NCBI GenBank assembly: GCA_022865365.1
Contig: JALHSW010000577.1
Span: 1 to 10,113, forward strand
DNA length: 10,113 bases
Direction of reading: 5' to 3'
Origin: Acidimicrobiia bacterium
GTDB lineage: Bacteria; Actinomycetota; Acidimicrobiia; IMCC26256; PALSA-555
Shown: piece by piece, positions 1-6,557 of the stretch
How the letters are laid out: each line of letters opens with the position of its first letter
Numbering within the stretch: the first letter of the stretch is position 1
Notes under the pieces: generated by a model
Seen by the model: only the letters and a program-made list of their open reading frames with translations
Told to the model about the DNA's origin: nothing
The model's database searches: none
Position numbers and translations under genes: made by a program

Positions 1-1
1 C

Positions 2-754
2 GTGTCCGGAGCGAACGTCGCGTTCGTCCTGGCGCTCGCGGGTCCGGGGCTGCGGCGTTTGCCGCGCACCGCACGCCTCGGGGCCGCCCTGGCGGTGCTG
101 GTGGTCTTCGGCGCGATGACACGTTGGGAGCCGTCGGTCCTGCGCGCCTGCGCGATGGCGGCCATCGCGGTCGTCGCGGTGTACGTCGGACGTCCGGCGC
201 AGGCGGTCAGGTTGCTCGCGTTGGCCGTCAGCGCCCTCCTGCTGGTCGATCCGTTCCTCGTGCACTCGATCGGCTTCCTGCTGTCGGTCGGTGCGAGCCT
301 CGGGATCGCGCTGCTCTCGGTACCGATCGCCCGGCGATTGCGGGGCCCGCGCTGGTTGCGTGACTCGCTCGCGACGACAGCGGCGGCCCAGATCGGCGTG
401 GCGCCCGTCCTCATCCCGGTGTTCGGGTCCGTCCCGCTCGTAGCGGTCCCGGCGAACCTCCTCGCCGTGCCGCTCGTCGGACCCCTCACGATCTGGGGAC
501 TCGCGGGCGGCACGCTCGCCGGGGTGCTCCAGAGGCGTGTCCCGCCCGCTGCGGCTGCGCTCCAATGGCCGACGCGCGTGCTCGCAGATGCGGTGTTGGG
601 ACTCGCCGACGCGGCGGCCCGTGTCCCGGTTGCGGTCGGTGCCCGCTCTGGCGGGATCGTCGCCGGGATCGTCGGCGGGATCGTCGCCGTGAGGTTCATG
701 GTGCGGCGCCGTCCTATGCTCCGCCAGCGTGACTTGGTCCTACCGCCTCGGTGA
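2..754 (+). CDS. comEC: ComEC/Rec2-type DNA-uptake channel protein, C-terminal part (5' end outside window)
   Basis: Membrane protein of the ComEC/Rec2 family, which forms the inner-membrane channel for single-stranded DNA in natural transformation. Seen here: the frame is open from the window edge, so the GTG at 2 is internal and the N-terminal part is missing. The visible 250 residues carry family hallmarks: SGANV (2-6), PSVLRACAM (44-52), the DPFLVHSIGFLLSVGASLGI block (83-102), and PANLLAVPLVGP (150-161), within several hydrophobic helices. The protein ends about 90 residues after this block with a basic tail (RFMVRRRP), so there is no room for the C-terminal metallo-beta-lactamase-like domain found in many ComEC proteins. 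The mycobacterial comEC homologue upstream of holA is, as I recall, also short. The 3' end overlaps the next gene by 26 nt. Whether this organism is transformable cannot be told from this fragment. Confidence 0.9.
   Translation: MSGANVAFVLALAGPGLRRLPRTARLGAALAVLVVFGAMTRWEPSVLRACAMAAIAVVAVYVGRPAQAVRLLALAVSALLLVDPFLVHSIGFLLSVGASLGIALLSVPIARRLRGPRWLRDSLATTAAAQIGVAPVLIPVFGSVPLVAVPANLLAVPLVGPLTIWGLAGGTLAGVLQRRVPPAAAALQWPTRVLADAVLGLADAAARVPVAVGARSGGIVAGIVGGIVAVRFMVRRRPMLRQRDLVLPPR
653..688 (+). repeat. Three tandem 12-bp repeats inside the comEC 3' end
   Basis: The 12-mer GGGATCGTCGCC occurs three times head to tail at 653-664, 665-676 and 677-688, with one changed base in the middle copy (GGC at its end). 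It is in frame and encodes GIVA-GIVG-GIVA within the last hydrophobic segment of the ComEC protein. In-frame copy-number change would lengthen or shorten that helix by four residues without breaking the frame. Confidence 0.8.
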
Positions 755-1598
755 CGTCGTCCACGACCTGACGACGCGCACCCTGGTCATGGGCATCCTC
801 AACCGGACTCCGGACTCGTTCTACGACCGCGGAGCGACGTTCGGGCTCGACGAGCTCTTGGCGCGCGCCCAGGCGCTTGTCGCCGAGGGTGCCGACCTCC
901 TCGACGTCGGTGGCGTGAAGGCCGGTCCGGGCCCGGAGGTCACCGAGGCGGAGGAGCTCGACCGGGTGGTGCCGACGATCGAGGCGCTGCACGCACGGCT
1001 CGGTGTGCCGGTGTCGGTCGACACGTGGCGGGCCACGGTGCTCGACGAAGCGTGTGGGGTCGGTGCCGTCGTCGGCAACGACATCAGTGGGTTCGGTGAT
1101 CCGGACTATCTGGCGGTCGCAGCCAAGCATGATGCTTCGGTGGTCGCGACGCACATCCGACTCGCGCCGCGGGTGCCCGACCCCGAGCCGAGCTACGACG
1201 ACCTCGTGACCGACGTGCGAGCGTTCCTCGTCGATCGTGCGGCTCGTGCCGAGGCTGCGGGGTTGGTGCGCGACCAGATCGCGATTGACGCCGGTCTCGA
1301 TCTCGGCAAGACGCCGGCGATGAGCGCGGTCCTCCTGCGGGTCAGCGATGAGCTCGCGTCGACGGGCTACACGTTGCTGCTCTCCGCCTCGAACAAGCGC
1401 TTCCTCGGCGAGCTCCTGAACCTCGAGATCGACGATCGGCGCGATGCATCGCTCGCTGCGGTTGCCTACGGCGTCGCCCACGGGTGTCGCATCGTGCGCG
1501 TCCACGACGTCGCGGGCAGCGTTCGGGTGTGCCGAACGGTCGAGGCGATTCTGACGGCGCGACGGGGCAAGGCGTGTGCGCCGGGATCCGACGCGTGA
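729..1598 (+). CDS. Dihydropteroate synthase-family protein, FolP2-like
   Basis: TIM-barrel protein of the dihydropteroate synthase (DHPS) family; true DHPS joins pterin pyrophosphate to p-aminobenzoate in folate synthesis. Seen: 289 residues, normal for the family. Conserved blocks are MGILNRTPDSF (21-31), DVGG (59-62), VSVDT (95-99), GNDISG (116-121), DAGLDLGKT (187-195), SASNKRF (219-225) and RVHD (257-260). Thus the pterin-pocket Asn, Asp and Lys and the Arg-x-His of the last strand are kept. However, the loop that reads STRPG in classical DHPS is KAGPG here (64-68), losing the Thr-Arg pair that contacts the substrates. This resembles the actinobacterial FolP2 paralogue, reported to lack DHPS activity in mycobacteria. 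GTG start at 729: no Shine-Dalgarno sequence is evident and the start lies inside comEC, suggesting coupled translation; the next start (ATG 789) would remove the first barrel strand. Exact reaction unknown. Confidence 0.85.
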   Translation: MTWSYRLGDVVHDLTTRTLVMGILNRTPDSFYDRGATFGLDELLARAQALVAEGADLLDVGGVKAGPGPEVTEAEELDRVVPTIEALHARLGVPVSVDTWRATVLDEACGVGAVVGNDISGFGDPDYLAVAAKHDASVVATHIRLAPRVPDPEPSYDDLVTDVRAFLVDRAARAEAAGLVRDQIAIDAGLDLGKTPAMSAVLLRVSDELASTGYTLLLSASNKRFLGELLNLEIDDRRDASLAAVAYGVAHGCRIVRVHDVAGSVRVCRTVEAILTARRGKACAPGSDA

Positions 1599-2623
1599 GC
1601 GCGCACCTGGTCAAGGGAGAGGACCCGATCCTGCGATCCGACGCCGCCGAGGCGCTCGTGACCGAGCTGCTCGGTGCCGATGACCGGACGCTCGCGCTCG
1701 AGGAGGTGACCGTCCCGCCCAAGGCGAGCGGGGATGGCGAGGTTGGCGGGAGCGACGCGCGCGTCGCGGCGGTCGACGCCGCCCTGAACGGTGCGAGCAC
1801 GCCGCCGTTCATGACCGAGTCGCGGGTCGTGGTCGTGCGCGACGTCGGGCTCCTGAGCGCGGCCGAGGTCGAGCCCATCGTTCGCTACCTCGAAGATCCT
1901 CTGGAGACGACCATGCTGGTGCTCGTCGCGGGCGGCGGCGCGCTGGCGAAGAGCCTGGAGACCGCGGTCAAGAAGCACGGGACGGTGCACGTACCCGGTG
2001 CGACGAAGGCCGTCGACGTGCTCGCGCAGGAACTCGCCACGGTGGGGATGCGGTTGCGTCCCGACGCCACGAAGGAACTCCTCGCGCACGTGGGTTCGGA
2101 CGCCGGTCTGATCCCCGGCATCGTCGAGACCCTCGCCGGGGCCTTCGGCTCGGGTGTCGATCTCGGGTCCGACGCGATCGCACCCTATTTCGGCGGTGAG
2201 GGCCGCGTACCCGTGTGGGACCTGGCGAATGCGATCGAGAAGGGCGACAAGGCCGGGGCCCTGACGACGCTGCACCGCCTGCTCACCGTCACGAGTCCGA
2301 CGCAGCCCAAACCGGTGCACCCGCTCCAGGTCGTCGCGATCCTGCACTCGCACTATCGGCGTCTGCTCACGCTCGACGATCCGAACATCCGCAGCGCCGA
2401 AGATGCGGCTACCGCGCTCGGGGGACGCACGAGCCCGAACTCGGCCCGCTACCGGCTCAAGCAGGCTCGGGCGCTCGGGACGGGCGGGCTGCGCGACGCC
2501 TTCGATCACCTGGCGCGCGCGGATCGGGACCTGAAGGGTGAACGGGCGATTCCCGGCGACGCCGTGCTCGACGTGCTGGTGGTGCGGCTGTGCGTCCTCA
2601 GCACCCGGACGGGGCGAGGCTAG
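1595..2623 (+). CDS. holA: DNA polymerase III, delta subunit
   Basis: Delta subunit of the clamp loader, which opens the beta sliding clamp at primed DNA. Seen: 342 residues, a usual length. The N-terminus reads HLVKGEDPILR (4-14), the family's first strand. RVVVVRD (77-83) and VLVAGGGALAKSLETAVKK (109-127) are the delta-family AAA+-like core. The actinobacterial C-terminal signature is present as PYFGGEGRVPVWDLANAIEKGD (197-218), then LHRLL (226-230) and HPLQVVAILHSHYRRLL (242-258), and near the end the RLKQAR helix (287-292). The frame is open upstream to 1484, but the GTG at 1595 overlaps the previous stop as GTGA and the family's N-terminal motif begins directly after it, so this start is preferred. 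Gene order comEC ... holA, convergent with rpsT, matches mycobacteria. The stop codon lies only 15 nt from the rpsT stop. Confidence 0.93.
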   Translation: MSAHLVKGEDPILRSDAAEALVTELLGADDRTLALEEVTVPPKASGDGEVGGSDARVAAVDAALNGASTPPFMTESRVVVVRDVGLLSAAEVEPIVRYLEDPLETTMLVLVAGGGALAKSLETAVKKHGTVHVPGATKAVDVLAQELATVGMRLRPDATKELLAHVGSDAGLIPGIVETLAGAFGSGVDLGSDAIAPYFGGEGRVPVWDLANAIEKGDKAGALTTLHRLLTVTSPTQPKPVHPLQVVAILHSHYRRLLTLDDPNIRSAEDAATALGGRTSPNSARYRLKQARALGTGGLRDAFDHLARADRDLKGERAIPGDAVLDVLVVRLCVLSTRTGRG

Positions 2624-2638
2624 CGACCGCGACCGGTA

Positions 2639-2896
2639 TCAGGACTTGGTGGCGCGCTTCATCAGGCGCGAGGTGCGCCGTGCCGCCTGGTTCTTGTGGA
2701 TGCGGCCCTTGGCTCCGGCCTTGTCGAGGCGCTTCTGGGCGAGGCGCACCTTGTTGGGGGCGTCCTCGGCTCCGGCGTCGACGGCATCGCCGGCGAGCTT
2801 CACCCGGGTCTTGAGCTCGGAGCGCACAGCCTTGTTCCGGAGGCGCCGCGTCTCGTTCTGGCGGTTCCGCTTGACCTGACTCTTGATGTTCGCCAT
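2639..2896 (-). CDS. rpsT: 30S ribosomal protein S20
   Basis: Small-subunit protein that binds the 5' domain of 16S rRNA early in 30S assembly. Seen: 85 residues, very basic, starting MANIKSQVKRNRQNE, the classic S20 N-terminus, and ending IHKNQAARRTSRLMKRATKS. The frame is open upstream to 2950, but the S20 start motif fixes the ATG at 2896-2894; a GGAG lies 12 nt upstream of it on the coding strand, rather far. The gene is convergent with holA (15 nt between stop codons, no evident terminator) and divergent from lepA, a very common arrangement. S20 is often autoregulated in other bacteria; nothing in this leader proves that here. Confidence 0.96.
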   Translation of the reverse strand: MANIKSQVKRNRQNETRRLRNKAVRSELKTRVKLAGDAVDAGAEDAPNKVRLAQKRLDKAGAKGRIHKNQAARRTSRLMKRATKS

Positions 2897-3029
2897 GTGC
2901 GCGTGAGGCTCCGTTGTCTCGTAGGAGATGGTCGTAGGAGGAAGGGCCAAGGCTACCAGCGCCCGGAATCCCGGTCACACCGGGCCCCGTGGGTCAGGGG
3001 GAGGTGCGCTCTGCGAGACTCGGAGGGCA
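2897..3029. promoter_or_regulatory. Divergent rpsT/lepA intergenic region
   Basis: The 133-nt region must hold the promoters of rpsT (leftward) and lepA (rightward). No convincing -35/-10 pair was found by eye. Two structures are visible. TCGTAGGAG occurs twice 13 nt apart (2919-2927 and 2932-2940). A perfect dyad CCCGGT-cac-ACCGGG lies at 2970-2984, about 45 nt before lepA. The latter would form a 6-bp G+C hairpin in a lepA leader or could be a protein-binding site. Confidence 0.5.
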
Positions 3030-4820
3030 ATGACGTCGTCCTCCCTCGAGCGCTTTCGCAACCTCGCGATCGTCGCCCACATCGATCACGGCAAGAGCAC
3101 CCTGGCGGACCGCCTCCTCGAGCTCACCGGAGCCGTGGAGCTGCGCGACATGCGGGCGCAGTACCTCGACTCGATGGACCTCGAGCGCGAGCGGGGCATC
3201 ACGATCAAGGCGCAGAACGTCCGGCTGACGTGGAAGGACCACACCCTCCACCTCATCGACACGCCCGGCCACGTCGACTTCGGGTACGAGGTGTCGCGCA
3301 GCATGGCGGCATGCGAAGGGGCGATCCTCCTCGTCGATGCGAGCCAGGGGATCGAGGCCCAGACCCTCGCCAACTGCTACGCGGCGCTCGAGGCCAACCT
3401 CACGATCGTCGCCGCGTTGAACAAGATCGACCTCCCGGCGGCCGAGCCCGACAAGCGTGCCGCAGAGATCGAACGGGTCCTCGGCGTCCCAGCCGCCGAG
3501 ATTCTGCGCATCTCGGCCAAGACCGGTGAGGGTGTCGCCGACCTCCTCGACGCCGTGGTCGAGAGGATCCCGGCGCCCCAGGGTGATGCAGACGCGCCGC
3601 TGCAGGCTCTCATGTTCGACTCGTACTACGACGCGTACCGCGGCGTGGTCAGCGCGGTACGCGTCTTCAACGGAAGCCTCGTCACCGGTGCCCGCTTGCG
3701 GTACGTCAACGCGGGAGCCCAGCACGACGCCGAGGAGGTCGGCGTCCGGGCCCCCGGCCTCACTCCGGTCGCGTCGCTCGGTCCCGGCGAGGTCGGCTAC
3801 CTGATCGCCGGGATCAAGGACGTCGGTGAGGCGCGCGTCGGTGAGACGGTGACGGTCGCGACCAACCCCGGTGAGGCGCTTCCCGGCTACGACGACCCGA
3901 AGCCGATGGTCTTCTGCGGCCTGTACCCCGTGGTCGGAGACGAGTACGCCGATCTGCGCGAAGCAATGGAGAAGCTGCGGCTCAACGACTCGTCGTTCAC
4001 CTACGAACCGGAGACATCGGGCGCGTTGGGGTTCGGCTTCCGGTGCGGCTTCCTCGGTCTCCTGCACATGGAGATCATCCGAGAGCGACTCGAGCGCGAG
4101 TATGACCTGTCGCTCGTCGCGACGGCACCCAACGTCGAGTACCACGCTCGCCTTGTCGACGGTCGCGAAGAGGCTGTCGACAACCCGTCGTCGATGCCGC
4201 CCTCGAACCAGATCGACCACATCGAGGAGCCGTTCGTCACCGTGACCGTGCTGACGCCGACCGAGTTCGTCGGTGCGGTCATGGAGCTGTGTCAGCAACG
4301 ACGCGCCGAGCAGACCCGCATGGAGTACCTCTCCGAAGAACGTGTGGAGCTCGTGTACGTCATCCCGCTCGCCGAGATCGTGATGGACTTCTTCGACCAG
4401 CTGAAGTCGCGAACGCGGGGGTACGCCAGCCTCGACTACGACCCTGCGGGTTACCGGGTGGCGAGCCTGGTCAAGGTCGATGTGCTCCTCAACAATGTCC
4501 CTGTCGACGCCTTCTCGACGATCATGCACAAGGACAAGGCGTACGAGTACGGCAAGCGCATGACCGAGAAGCTGCGCGAGCTCATCCCACGCCAGCTCTT
4601 CGACGTGCCGATCCAGGCAGCGATCGGTGGGCGCGTCATCGCCCGCGAGACCGTCAAGGCGAAGCGTAAGGACGTCATCGCGAAGTGCTACGGCGGCGAC
4701 GTCAGCCGGAAGCGCAAGCTCCTCGACCGCCAGAAGGAAGGGAAGAAGCGCATGAAGCAGATCGGCAGCGTGGAGGTCCCTCAGGAAGCGTTCGTCGCCG
4801 CGCTCACCCTCGACGAGTGA
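3030..4820 (+). CDS. lepA: Elongation factor 4 (LepA), ribosome-associated GTPase
   Basis: Translational GTPase related to EF-G, linked to back-translocation, ribosome biogenesis and initiation under stress. Seen: 596 residues, the normal length. G-domain motifs are G1 AHIDHGKST (16-24), G2 ERGITIKAQ (54-62), G3 DTPGH (77-81), G4 NKID (131-134) and G5 SAK (162-164). The EF-G-like domain shows SGALGFGFRCGFLGLLHMEI. The unique LepA C-terminal domain shows PRQLFDVPIQAAIGGRVIAR and the basic KAKRKDVIAKCYGGDVSRKR stretch. The frame is open upstream to 2928, but that extension looks non-coding; ATG 3030 is preferred. It has a GGAGGG at 3022-3027, only 2 nt away, so initiation may be weak or the transcript may have a short or absent leader. 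In many bacteria lepA directly precedes hemW and hrcA; here four genes intervene. Confidence 0.96.
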   Translation: MTSSSLERFRNLAIVAHIDHGKSTLADRLLELTGAVELRDMRAQYLDSMDLERERGITIKAQNVRLTWKDHTLHLIDTPGHVDFGYEVSRSMAACEGAILLVDASQGIEAQTLANCYAALEANLTIVAALNKIDLPAAEPDKRAAEIERVLGVPAAEILRISAKTGEGVADLLDAVVERIPAPQGDADAPLQALMFDSYYDAYRGVVSAVRVFNGSLVTGARLRYVNAGAQHDAEEVGVRAPGLTPVASLGPGEVGYLIAGIKDVGEARVGETVTVATNPGEALPGYDDPKPMVFCGLYPVVGDEYADLREAMEKLRLNDSSFTYEPETSGALGFGFRCGFLGLLHMEIIRERLEREYDLSLVATAPNVEYHARLVDGREEAVDNPSSMPPSNQIDHIEEPFVTVTVLTPTEFVGAVMELCQQRRAEQTRMEYLSEERVELVYVIPLAEIVMDFFDQLKSRTRGYASLDYDPAGYRVASLVKVDVLLNNVPVDAFSTIMHKDKAYEYGKRMTEKLRELIPRQLFDVPIQAAIGGRVIARETVKAKRKDVIAKCYGGDVSRKRKLLDRQKEGKKRMKQIGSVEVPQEAFVAALTLDE

Positions 4821-4842
4821 CCCGGCTGCCCTGAGCTGCGGG

Positions 4843-4872
4843 GTGCTGATCTAGGGCGTGCTGATCTCGGGC
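4843..4872. repeat. 15-bp tandem duplication at the end of the small minus-strand gene
   Basis: Two adjacent 15-mers, GTGCTGATCTAGGGC (4843-4857) and GTGCTGATCTCGGGC (4858-4872), differ at one base. Read on the minus strand, the gene passes through the 4858-4872 copy as PEIST and stops at TAG inside the 4843-4857 copy. The single differing base is what turns GAG into the TAG stop. No hairpin terminator is evident in the 30 nt between this gene and the convergent lepA. Confidence 0.75.
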
Positions 4873-5297
4873 GAGGTGTACTCGTAGGCCGCGTGGCACC
4901 AGCCGTGCAGGCGGCGTGTCCCGTCATGAGCGGGAACGTCGGTGAGCCAGGGGTCGACGTCGATCCAGTCGCCGCCGAGCCGGCGTGTTCCCCACCGCGT
5001 GCGCACGACGGCACCCCTCGCGATCTCGGGGAGTCGAAGCGCCATCCACGAGGTCCCGGCGGCGACGCCGAACACGAGTCCGTCGGCGTGGAGGAGCACG
5101 GGAAAGCCGCACACGTAGCGTTGCTTCGCGCCGGGGATGTCGATGAGCGTCGCGTGGAGACGCTCGCAGAGGTCGGGGTGACACCGTAGGTCCTCGAGGC
5201 GGGGCCGCCGTTGCGTGCGTAGCGTGCGGGGCTCCTTGCGTGCCTGTTCACGGACCCACGACACGAACGCTTCCTGGTCGGACTCGTCGATCCTCAC
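4851..5297 (-). CDS. Unrecognised 148-residue protein
   Basis: Not assigned to a family. Seen: a soluble, mixed-charge protein without signal peptide or membrane helix. A charged N-terminal helix with SDQEAFVSWVREQARKEPRTL (6-26) is followed by a beta-rich part: YVCGFPVLLHADGLVFGVA (61-79), SWMALRLPE (83-91), then GDWIDVDPWLTDVP (109-122) and a final RLHGWCHAAYEY (129-140). The pattern of short strands around GxPVLLHxDGLVFGVA suggests a compact alpha/beta fold, loosely like TfoX/YjbR-type small proteins, but that is a guess. It starts with GTG at 5297, 6 nt after the acyl-CoA dehydrogenase stop, so the two are probably co-transcribed. It is convergent with lepA. The stop codon lies in a tandem duplication (see repeat). 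Real gene status rests on codon-like composition, tight spacing and coherent sequence. Confidence 0.7.
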   Translation of the reverse strand: MRIDESDQEAFVSWVREQARKEPRTLRTQRRPRLEDLRCHPDLCERLHATLIDIPGAKQRYVCGFPVLLHADGLVFGVAAGTSWMALRLPEIARGAVVRTRWGTRRLGGDWIDVDPWLTDVPAHDGTRRLHGWCHAAYEYTSPEISTP

Positions 5298-5303
5298 GCG
5301 CGT

Positions 5304-6458
5304 TCAACCCACCCCGGGATCGCGCGGCAAGCCCAGCACGCGCTCCGCCACGATGTTGCGCTGCACCTCGCTCGTGCCCCCGCCGATGGTCAAGGCCCGT
5401 GAGTAAAGGTAGCCGTCGGCCCAGAGGCGCGTGTCGGAGCCGAACGGCCCCCGGTCGGCGAGCATTGCGTCGGTGCCGGCCAGCTCGAGCGCGAGGGTCA
5501 TCACGTGCTGGCCGTGCTCGTCTGCGAGGGCCTTGCGCACCGACGCCTCGGGGCCGGGCTCGAGGCCGCGTCCGCGCGCCGAGAGCGTGCGAAGTCGGAT
5601 GAGCCGGAGGACCTCGGCCTCGATGTGCAACGCAGCCAGGCGCTGACGCACGAGCGGGTCGTCGGTGCCGCCGTGCGCGCGCACGAGGTCGATCACATTT
5701 TCCGCAGTCGGTCCATGGCCCCACAGCGCGCCCTCACCCGAGAGCGACACGCGCTCGTTGCCCAGGGTCACCTTGGCCAGCCGCCAGCCGTCGTGTTCGG
5801 TGCCCACGAGCCCCGACACCGGAATGCGAACCCCATCGAGGAACACCTCGTTGAAGTCGGCCTTGCCGTCCATCTGCTTGATGGGCTGTACCGTGATCCC
5901 GGGCGAGGCCATGTCGAGAACGAAGTAGCTCACGCCTCGGTGAGCTTCGGCGCCGGGGTCCGTTCTCGCCAGCAGGATTCCCCAGCGAGCGAGGTGCGCG
6001 AACGTCGTCCAGACCTTTTGGCCGTGCACCACCCATTCGTCGCCGTCGCGCGTCGCACGCGTCGCGAGCGACGCGAGATCGCTCCCGGCTCCCGGTTCGC
6101 TGAAGAGCTGACACCAGATCTCGGACCCGTCGAGGATTCCCGGGATCCAGCGCTGCTGCTGCTCCGGCGACCCGGCCACGAGCAAGGTCGGGCCGGCCCA
6201 CCCGATCCCGATGGGGTTGAACGGTCGCGGGGCCCGGGCACCGCGCAGCTCGTCGTCCACCGCGAGCTGCTGGAGGGGGCCGGCATCGAGACCCCAGGGC
6301 TTGGGCCAGTGGGGGGCGACGAGGCCCGCCGCGGCGAGACGCCCGGCGAAGTCGGGGGGAAACCGCCCGTCGGGAGCATGCTCGGCCAGGAACGCTCTGG
6401 TCTCGGCCCGGAACGGCTCGGCGTCGGCACCCAGATCGAACCGGTCAATGGGGGTCAT
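5304..6458 (-). CDS. Acyl-CoA dehydrogenase family protein
   Basis: FAD enzyme that introduces an alpha-beta double bond into an acyl-CoA; substrate unknown. Seen: 384 residues, normal length. FSEPGAGSDL (119-128) and VWTTFAH (149-155) match the flavin/substrate motifs, FNEVFLDGVRIP (202-213) the middle domain, and IGGGTSEVQRNIVAERVLGLPRD (358-380) the C-terminal signature. In medium-chain enzymes the catalytic Glu sits in the EGT of that last motif; here it is GGT. A Glu at 235 (LGNERVSL) fits the alternative base position of isovaleryl-CoA and long-chain dehydrogenases and of some mycobacterial sterol-degrading FadE subunits, several of which work as heterodimers. Start: the frame is open to 6665, but ATG 6458 begins the family-like N-terminus; ATG 6482 is an alternative. 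No clear Shine-Dalgarno. Divergent from the sigma gene; first gene of a two-gene unit. Confidence 0.9.
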   Translation of the reverse strand: MTPIDRFDLGADAEPFRAETRAFLAEHAPDGRFPPDFAGRLAAAGLVAPHWPKPWGLDAGPLQQLAVDDELRGARAPRPFNPIGIGWAGPTLLVAGSPEQQQRWIPGILDGSEIWCQLFSEPGAGSDLASLATRATRDGDEWVVHGQKVWTTFAHLARWGILLARTDPGAEAHRGVSYFVLDMASPGITVQPIKQMDGKADFNEVFLDGVRIPVSGLVGTEHDGWRLAKVTLGNERVSLSGEGALWGHGPTAENVIDLVRAHGGTDDPLVRQRLAALHIEAEVLRLIRLRTLSARGRGLEPGPEASVRKALADEHGQHVMTLALELAGTDAMLADRGPFGSDTRLWADGYLYSRALTIGGGTSEVQRNIVAERVLGLPRDPGVG

Positions 6459-6557
6459 GATCGGCGAGGCTATTCGGGGCATCCACGGTGTGCCGTGGCA
6501 CCGAACCACTGGTGAGCACCCCCGTCGACCCAGGCGACCCGCAAGCACCAGGAAGGC
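6459..6557. promoter_or_regulatory. Divergent intergenic region between acyl-CoA dehydrogenase and sigma factor genes
   Basis: This 99-nt gap must carry the start signals of both transcription units. It contains a perfect dyad CCACGG-tgtg-CCGTGG at 6483-6498 and an overlapping one, GTGCC-gt-GGCAC, at 6490-6501, either of which could be an operator. It also holds the ECF-like promoter candidate listed separately. Confidence 0.5.
6503..6526 (+). promoter_or_regulatory. Candidate ECF-type promoter of the sigma/anti-sigma operon
   Basis: GAACC at 6503-6507 and CGTC at 6523-6526, separated by 15 nt, resemble the GGAAC(C/T)...CGTC architecture common to ECF sigma promoters. The first G of the -35 hexamer is C here. 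Transcription would start near 6532, giving a leader of roughly 25 nt that contains AGGAAGG (6550-6556). This fits autoregulation but is a visual match only. Confidence 0.4.

Noticed and set aside
1466..2509. Open minus-strand frame of 347 codons opposite holA
   Set aside because: Arg/Asp/Gly/His-rich antisense shadow of holA with no family signature.
2626..2637. ACCG-cgac-CGGT between the holA and rpsT stops as a bidirectional terminator
   Set aside because: Only a 4-bp stem with no T-run on either side.
2994..4529. Open minus-strand frame of 511 codons opposite lepA
   Set aside because: It is a shadow of the lepA reading frame in high-GC DNA; lepA is unmistakable and the antisense product has no recognisable motif.
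5505..6515. Open plus-strand frame of 336 codons opposite the acyl-CoA dehydrogenase
   Set aside because: The minus-strand frame carries the full dehydrogenase motif set; the plus-strand product is low in meaning and overlaps it entirely.
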